From assembly GCF_022815605.1 (NCBI RefSeq), contig NZ_JALGRP010000004.1, forward strand, positions 124,001 through 188,000: DNA of 64,000 nucleotides. The letters are read 5' to 3'. The DNA comes from Microbacterium sp. VKM Ac-2923. GTDB taxonomy: Bacteria > Actinomycetota > Actinomycetes > Actinomycetales > Microbacteriaceae. The translations under genes were made by a program, and so were the position numbers. Positions 59,845-64,000 of this stretch are shown one piece after another. How positions within the stretch are numbered: the first letter of the stretch is position 1; the number at the start of each line of letters is the position of its first letter. The notes below the pieces were generated by a model that saw only the letters and a program-made list of their open reading frames with translations, searched no databases and had not been told where the DNA came from.

Positions 59845-60813
59845 TCACGAGTTCTTTCCCGCCGACAGATCCACTTTGAATCCCTTGATGAAGATGCCCG
59901 CGATGATCAGCACGCTGAGGAACAGCAGCACCGAGATCGCCGAGCCGAGACCGATCTCCAGGCGCCCGATCGAGGTGTTGTAAGCGAGCAGTGACAGCGC
60001 CTCGGTGTTGTTGGCTCCCGCGGTCATGATGAAGATGTTGTCGAAGATGCGGAACGCCTCGAGCGTGCGGAAGAGCACGGCGACCATGATCGCGGCCTTC
60101 ATGTTCGGGAGGATGACGCGGCGCAGCACCTCCCACGAGGTGGCGCCGTCGACCTTGGCCGCCTCCTCGAGGTCGCCGGGCACCTGCGCCAGACCCGACA
60201 GCAGCAGCAGGGAGATGAAGGGCGTGGTCTTCCACACCTCGCTGAGGATGATGACCGTGAGCGACGTGCCCTGATAGGCGAACCAGTTGAGGTTCTCGTC
60301 GAATCCGGGGATCCACGCCAGCCAGCTGTTGACGTATCCGCCGGAGTTGATGTCGAAGGCGTAGAAGAAAGCGAAGGCCGAGACGACGGTGATGATGCCG
60401 TAGGGCACGAGGATCGCCGTCCGGGCGAAGCCGCGGAGCTTCTTGATCGCGCGGTGCATCACCAGCGCGAACGCGAAGCCGATGATGAGCTCGAGCAGCA
60501 CGGTCACGACGGTGATGAACAGCGTCACCCCCATCGACTGCCAGAACGCCGGGTCGCTGAGGATCACCGCGTAGTTGCGGAACCACACGAACGCCCGGTC
60601 GTCGGGGGCGGTCAGGCGCAGACTGAAGAGCGAGTCCCACAGCGCCTGCACGATCGGGTACAGAGTGACCAGCAGCATGATGCCGAAGGCGGGTCCGGCG
60701 AGCATCCAGCCCAGGCGGGCCTCGGCGCGCGCGCGGTCCGACCGGCGCTCCTTCTTCTTCGGAGCCGCTGCCTCTTCGCGCCGCGTGGCGCGCGTGACGG
60801 TCGTGTCGGTCAC
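59845..60813 (-). CDS. sugA: Trehalose-type ABC transporter permease SugA (MalF type)
   Basis: 322 residues from GTG at 60813, overlapping the binding-protein stop by GTGA. Basic N-terminus (KKKERRSDRARAEARLGW), six or seven spans, and EAA loop DLEEAAKVDGATSWEVLRRV. Pairs with SugB in the inner membrane. Gene order binding protein-A-B-C matches mycobacterial lpqY-sugABC. Confidence 0.85.
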   Translation of the reverse strand: MTDTTVTRATRREEAAAPKKKERRSDRARAEARLGWMLAGPAFGIMLLVTLYPIVQALWDSLFSLRLTAPDDRAFVWFRNYAVILSDPAFWQSMGVTLFITVVTVLLELIIGFAFALVMHRAIKKLRGFARTAILVPYGIITVVSAFAFFYAFDINSGGYVNSWLAWIPGFDENLNWFAYQGTSLTVIILSEVWKTTPFISLLLLSGLAQVPGDLEEAAKVDGATSWEVLRRVILPNMKAAIMVAVLFRTLEAFRIFDNIFIMTAGANNTEALSLLAYNTSIGRLEIGLGSAISVLLFLSVLIIAGIFIKGFKVDLSAGKNS

Positions 60814-62075
60814 AGCAGTCGCTCCCCTCTGAGCACCGCGAGGATGAAGTCGGTCGAGGACGGCGGCGTCGAATCCGGGTTCACCGCGTTCGGTGGATGC
60901 CAGGTGCGCTGCAGTCCGATGGAGATCTCGTTGTAGTACGGCGTCTGCGGCCGCGGCGCCCCGAGCTGCAGCGACTCGGCGATGGTGTCGGCCATCGGGA
61001 ACTTCTCGGTCACCTCGGCGTCGTCGTACGCGGCGAGGTTCGAGGGCGGATTGCCGTTGGTGACGAAGTACTGGGCCTGGTTCTCGGGGCTGACGATGCA
61101 CGCCACCGCCTGCCAGGCGAGGTCGACGTTCTCGCTGTACGCACCGACGCCGAGGTTGATGCCGCCGACGGGAGGAGCGGCCGGGGTCCCGGCATCCACT
61201 CGGGGGTACACCGCCCACCCGAGGTCGTCGACGACCTCCGGGGCCGCACCCTGCATGGCGGGGTAGACGAAGGGCCAGTTGACCATGAACGAGCCGTCGT
61301 CGCCCTGGAAGAGATTCATGCTCGCGTTCTCGTCGGCCGTCGGGAGACCCGGACCACCCAGGCCCGACGAGCCGATGCGTCCGATGATGTCGGCCGCTTT
61401 CTTCCCGGCATCCGACTCCAGACCGAGCTGCATCTCGTCGGGACCCGCCTCCGGATCCTCGAGGATCTTGCCGCCCCCGGATGCCACGAGCGCGTTGATC
61501 CACACGGTGAGCGACTCGGCGAGCGCACCCTGCACGCCCAGCTGCTTGTTCTGATCCTGGGCCGCCTGCATGATCTGGTCCCACGTGACCGGCTGGGTCA
61601 TGTCGAGGCCCGCCGCCTCGGCGACCGACTTGCGATACCAGAGCAGCTGCGTGTTGGCCCAGAAGGGCACGGTCACGAGCTCGCCGTTCCAGCTCGCCGA
61701 CTGCACCGCACCCTGGACGATGCCGTCGGTGCTCTGCAGATCGGCGGGAACCGGTGCGAGGAACCCGGGCTCGGCGAGCTCGGGGATGAACGGCGGGTCG
61801 AGGCTCATGATGTCGAGCGACCGGTCGCTCGCGGCGAGACGCCGGGCGAGCTGTTCGCGCTGCGATGCCGCATCGCGCGGCAGCAGGGACGTCTCGATGC
61901 GGTACGCCCCGTTCGCCGCCTCGGTGCAGGATGCCGCGATCTCGGCCTGACCGCCGTCGTCGGGGTTGATGTACCAGGTGAGAGTGGGCACTCCATCACC
62001 CGCGGAGCAGGCGCCGAGCGTGCCCGCCAGGGCGAGCGCCGATGCTCCGGCCACGATCCGTCTCGCCGTTCGCAT
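60810..62075 (-). CDS. lpqY: LpqY-like trehalose-binding lipoprotein
   Basis: 421 residues. Signal peptide with lipobox LGAC, then the mature protein starts TLTWYINPDDGGQ. Similar to M. tuberculosis LpqY in order and spacing: ARRLAASDRSLDIMSLD, NTQLLWYRKSV, VNWPFVYPAM, PPVGGINLGVGAY and YYNEISIGLQRTW. LpqY-SugABC imports trehalose; maltose-type sugars cannot be excluded. No LacI-type regulator is adjacent, so control must be remote or constitutive. Promoter lies somewhere in 62076-62293, not resolved. Confidence 0.85.
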   Translation of the reverse strand: MRTARRIVAGASALALAGTLGACSAGDGVPTLTWYINPDDGGQAEIAASCTEAANGAYRIETSLLPRDAASQREQLARRLAASDRSLDIMSLDPPFIPELAEPGFLAPVPADLQSTDGIVQGAVQSASWNGELVTVPFWANTQLLWYRKSVAEAAGLDMTQPVTWDQIMQAAQDQNKQLGVQGALAESLTVWINALVASGGGKILEDPEAGPDEMQLGLESDAGKKAADIIGRIGSSGLGGPGLPTADENASMNLFQGDDGSFMVNWPFVYPAMQGAAPEVVDDLGWAVYPRVDAGTPAAPPVGGINLGVGAYSENVDLAWQAVACIVSPENQAQYFVTNGNPPSNLAAYDDAEVTEKFPMADTIAESLQLGAPRPQTPYYNEISIGLQRTWHPPNAVNPDSTPPSSTDFILAVLRGERLL

Positions 62076-62293
62076 CCGGCCCCCTCGCCTCTGTGCGCGG
62101 GGCGTCGGTACCCGGCGTCGTGCTCACCATCCTGCCGACCGGCGTGGATTCGGGACTTCAGGCTTGCCCCCGGCGTTGGCGGGGTGGTAATCGCGCGGGC
62201 GGACAATCGCACCGCGTCGAGTTGCGATGCGCGGATGCAGGTTCGCCGAAGAAGGATCTCCCCCGCAGACCGAATCAGAAGGGACGCAGCGAC

Positions 62294-62452
62294 TCAGCGC
62301 GCGGGGCCTGCAGAAACCGAGATCAGAAACCGAGCCCGGCCACGTCGACTTTCACGAACCAATTCCCGGGCACGGCTCATCGCCTGCTCCGGATCCGTGA
62401 TCGGCCTCTCAAGGTAGTTCGGCTGCGGGGACGCAAGTCTTACTTTGCCCAT
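62294..62452 (-). CDS. 52-residue basic protein of unknown function
   Basis: ATG at 62452 preceded by GGAGAGG; reads MGKVRLASPQPNYLERPITD and then RARELVRESRRGRARFLI. Strongly basic C-terminus. It follows the GAF membrane protein by 34 nt on the same strand. No known family, but a plausible operon partner. Confidence 0.45.
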   Translation of the reverse strand: MGKVRLASPQPNYLERPITDPEQAMSRARELVRESRRGRARFLISVSAGPAR

Positions 62453-62486
62453 GGCCGCCTCTCCGTTCCTCCAGGTGCTCACTACC

Positions 62487-63269
62487 CTAACTCGCCCCTC
62501 CCCCACCGCGCACGGCTTCCGCGAACAACACCCCGAGTGCCGCCGCAAAGAGGGCAAGTGTTGCCCCATGACGTTCCTCGAGCGCGTCGGCGACCGGCGC
62601 ATCGACGGTGAGAAGTCCTAAACCGTCTTCCGACGATCGGATGGGTGCGGAAATGAACGTCTGATAGCCGTTGCCCGTCCCTTGCCACTCGTCAGGATCC
62701 ACCTCCGAGAGATCGGGGACGCGAACAAAAGGCTTCGGTCCCTGAAGCACTTCGAACGCCTTGTCACCCCGCGGGGTCCCGCGCACGAACGCACTCGGAC
62801 GGTCTTGCCTGCCACCCGGCTGGCCGGGCTCCATGACAGAGCCATCTTCACCGATGCGGAACACGACAACCCTTACCCCGGAGACGTCGCTGAACGCGTT
62901 CGCCAATTCCACGACCACCCGTTCGGCCGCCGACTTCGCCGTCCTCAGGCGCTCCGACCGAGGCTGGGAGGTGGTCGTCGCGGCGAGCTCGAGAAGAGGG
63001 CGGAGGGACTGCTCAAGCAGCAGCGCTCGAGCATCGGACGTTTCTTCATCCTCTTCTTCGCGGCGCTTCCACGCGGTTGCCGCCACAGGCACAACCGTGC
63101 CCACCATGAGCATCGGAACACTCAGCCAGGGCACGTTAAGCCCCACGAGCCCGCCCCCGGCGAGGAGGAGCCCAGACAAGACGAGGGCAAGAGATTCGAA
63201 GCGATTCGCTTGATAACCCAGCCAACGCCACGACCCGACGATGGGGTTCGTAGGAGGAGTCCTTGGCAT
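62487..63269 (-). CDS. Membrane-anchored GAF domain protein
   Basis: 260 residues from ATG at 63269. Two spans at about 25-65 (ESLALVLSGLLLAGGGLVGL, VPMLMVGTVVPVAATAW), then a coiled-coil-like charged segment with EEEDEETSDARALLLEQ. A GAF-like domain lies at about 120-255, with RVVVFRIGEDGSV, NGYQTFISAPIRSSEDGLGL and LTVDAPVADAL. No output domain is present, so it may be a sensor working with another protein, such as the 52-residue neighbour. Confidence 0.65.
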   Translation of the reverse strand: MPRTPPTNPIVGSWRWLGYQANRFESLALVLSGLLLAGGGLVGLNVPWLSVPMLMVGTVVPVAATAWKRREEEDEETSDARALLLEQSLRPLLELAATTTSQPRSERLRTAKSAAERVVVELANAFSDVSGVRVVVFRIGEDGSVMEPGQPGGRQDRPSAFVRGTPRGDKAFEVLQGPKPFVRVPDLSEVDPDEWQGTGNGYQTFISAPIRSSEDGLGLLTVDAPVADALEERHGATLALFAAALGVLFAEAVRGGGGAS

Positions 63270-63363
63270 CCGGAAAGCGTAGCCGCCCCATACCCCGCGC
63301 ATTTGACGCCTGTGGGCGGTGAACCGCCCCATCGATCGGACGGGACGGTTCGAGGTCAGACAG

Positions 63364-64000
63364 TCACTCGCCGCGCGAGATCGCGATCATCTCGTCGCGA
63401 GGGACGACCTTGATGCGCGCCCGCTCGTGAGGGGCGCCGAGAGCCACTTCGTGCTCATCGAGGCGGTGCCAGCCGTCGAGGTCGGTCCAGCGCACGCCGC
63501 GCTCGGCGAGGAGGGCCGGAACGGCCTCTTCCTCGGGGTGCGCGGGACGCCACCACGCGCCCTGGTCGTTGATGACGTGGCGTACCGTCTCCATGGCATC
63601 CGACTTCGTGTGCCCGATGAGGCCGACGGGCCCGCGCTTGATCCACCCGGTCGCGTAGACGCCGGGAACACGCGAGTTCGAATCGGCCGAGAGCACCTGA
63701 CCCTCGTGATTCGGGATGACGCCGTGCCGCTCGTCGAAGGGAACGTCTTTCAACGGCGAACCGAAGTAGCCGACCGCGCGGTAGATCGCCTGGATGGGGA
63801 CCTCGCGGATCTCGCCGGTGCCGATGACGCCGCCCTCGGCGTCGGGCTTCGTGCGCTCGTAGCGGAAGGCGGCCACGCGACCCTCGTCGTCCTTCACGAC
63901 CTCGAGCGGCTTCGCCCAGAAGTGCAGGTGCAGGCGGCGCGACGCTTCTCCGCCGGCGTTGTTCACGCCCGGGCGGGTGCGCCACTGCTGCAGCACGCGG
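63364..64000 (-). CDS. fprA: Ferredoxin-NADP reductase FprA, N-terminus cut by window edge
   Basis: The last 212 codons, ending ERARIKVVPRDEMIAISRGE. Recognisable adrenodoxin-reductase-like parts are VPIQAIYRAVGYFGSPLKDV, VLSADSNSRVPGVYATGWIK and GPVGLIGHTKSDAMETV, which contact FAD and NADP. Moves electrons between NADPH and ferredoxin. Right end truncated. Confidence 0.9.
   Translation of the reverse strand, partial: RVLQQWRTRPGVNNAGGEASRRLHLHFWAKPLEVVKDDEGRVAAFRYERTKPDAEGGVIGTGEIREVPIQAIYRAVGYFGSPLKDVPFDERHGVIPNHEGQVLSADSNSRVPGVYATGWIKRGPVGLIGHTKSDAMETVRHVINDQGAWWRPAHPEEEAVPALLAERGVRWTDLDGWHRLDEHEVALGAPHERARIKVVPRDEMIAISRGE

Noticed and set aside
60810..62075. Generic maltose-type sugar transporter
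   Set aside because: The order and several binding-protein segments fit LpqY-SugABC better, so trehalose was preferred, with stated doubt.

Overview
The window is a 64 kb stretch of a high-GC actinomycete chromosome. It is most likely from Microbacteriaceae, and probably Microbacterium. The grounds are gene content (an M23 peptidase with a long acidic N-terminal region, DUF7882, 13E12/DUF222 HNH and DUF559 families, arr, FBP), very strong G/C third-position bias, frequent GTG starts and ATGA/GTGA overlaps. The species assignment is inference. Genes are dense on both strands and mostly in short operons. No integrase, transposase, phage structural gene or CRISPR array was seen.

Layout. 1-5.2 kb: universal stress protein, a putrescine-oxidase-like flavoenzyme and gabT, divergent from a PucR-type regulator (polyamine/GABA degradation). 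5.3-12.2 kb: ClC channel, aminotransferase, a DUF559 gene flanked by two related 65-nt palindromes, murB-hadB-hadA, and a TauE/SafE exporter behind a structured, terminator-containing leader. 12.5-24.8 kb: NADP-binding oxidoreductase, transsulfuration pair, SDR, an ECF sigma factor with two Asp23-type genes, epimerase, FAD disulfide reductase, TetR, a second ECF sigma factor/anti-sigma-like operon, and an aldo/keto reductase. 25.1-25.3 kb: tRNA-Met and tRNA-Thr.

25.3-38.6 kb: M23 peptidase, inositol-phosphatase family protein, FAD oxidoreductase, a 13E12-type HNH protein with a LexA-like box, P-loop kinase, a MocR regulator divergent from a flavin/PNPOx-family protein, and putA divergent from a LysR regulator. 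38.6-43.6 kb: a Zur-box-controlled zinc uptake locus (aztABCD) with an extra AztD paralogue. 43.5-44.9 kb: MarR with a clear operator, DUF7882 and a lineage-specific small protein.

44.9-48.7 kb: a lower-GC accessory island ending at tRNA-Tyr. It holds two membrane-anchored proteins (one with an HNH nuclease domain), a gene broken by a UAG and a frameshift, and a fragment of a paralogue of the flanking gene. The 7-mer GGATGCC/GGCATCC, which I counted roughly 90 times by eye in the window, is absent there.

48.9-64 kb: FBP zinc-finger protein, YajQ, dihydrofolate-reductase-family protein, rifampin ADP-ribosyltransferase (arr), acyl-CoA synthetase, FadR-type regulator divergent from a dicarboxylate symporter, selO, a DUF6518 gene interrupted by TGA, the lpqY-sugABC-type trehalose importer, a GAF membrane protein, and the C-terminal part of fprA at the right edge.
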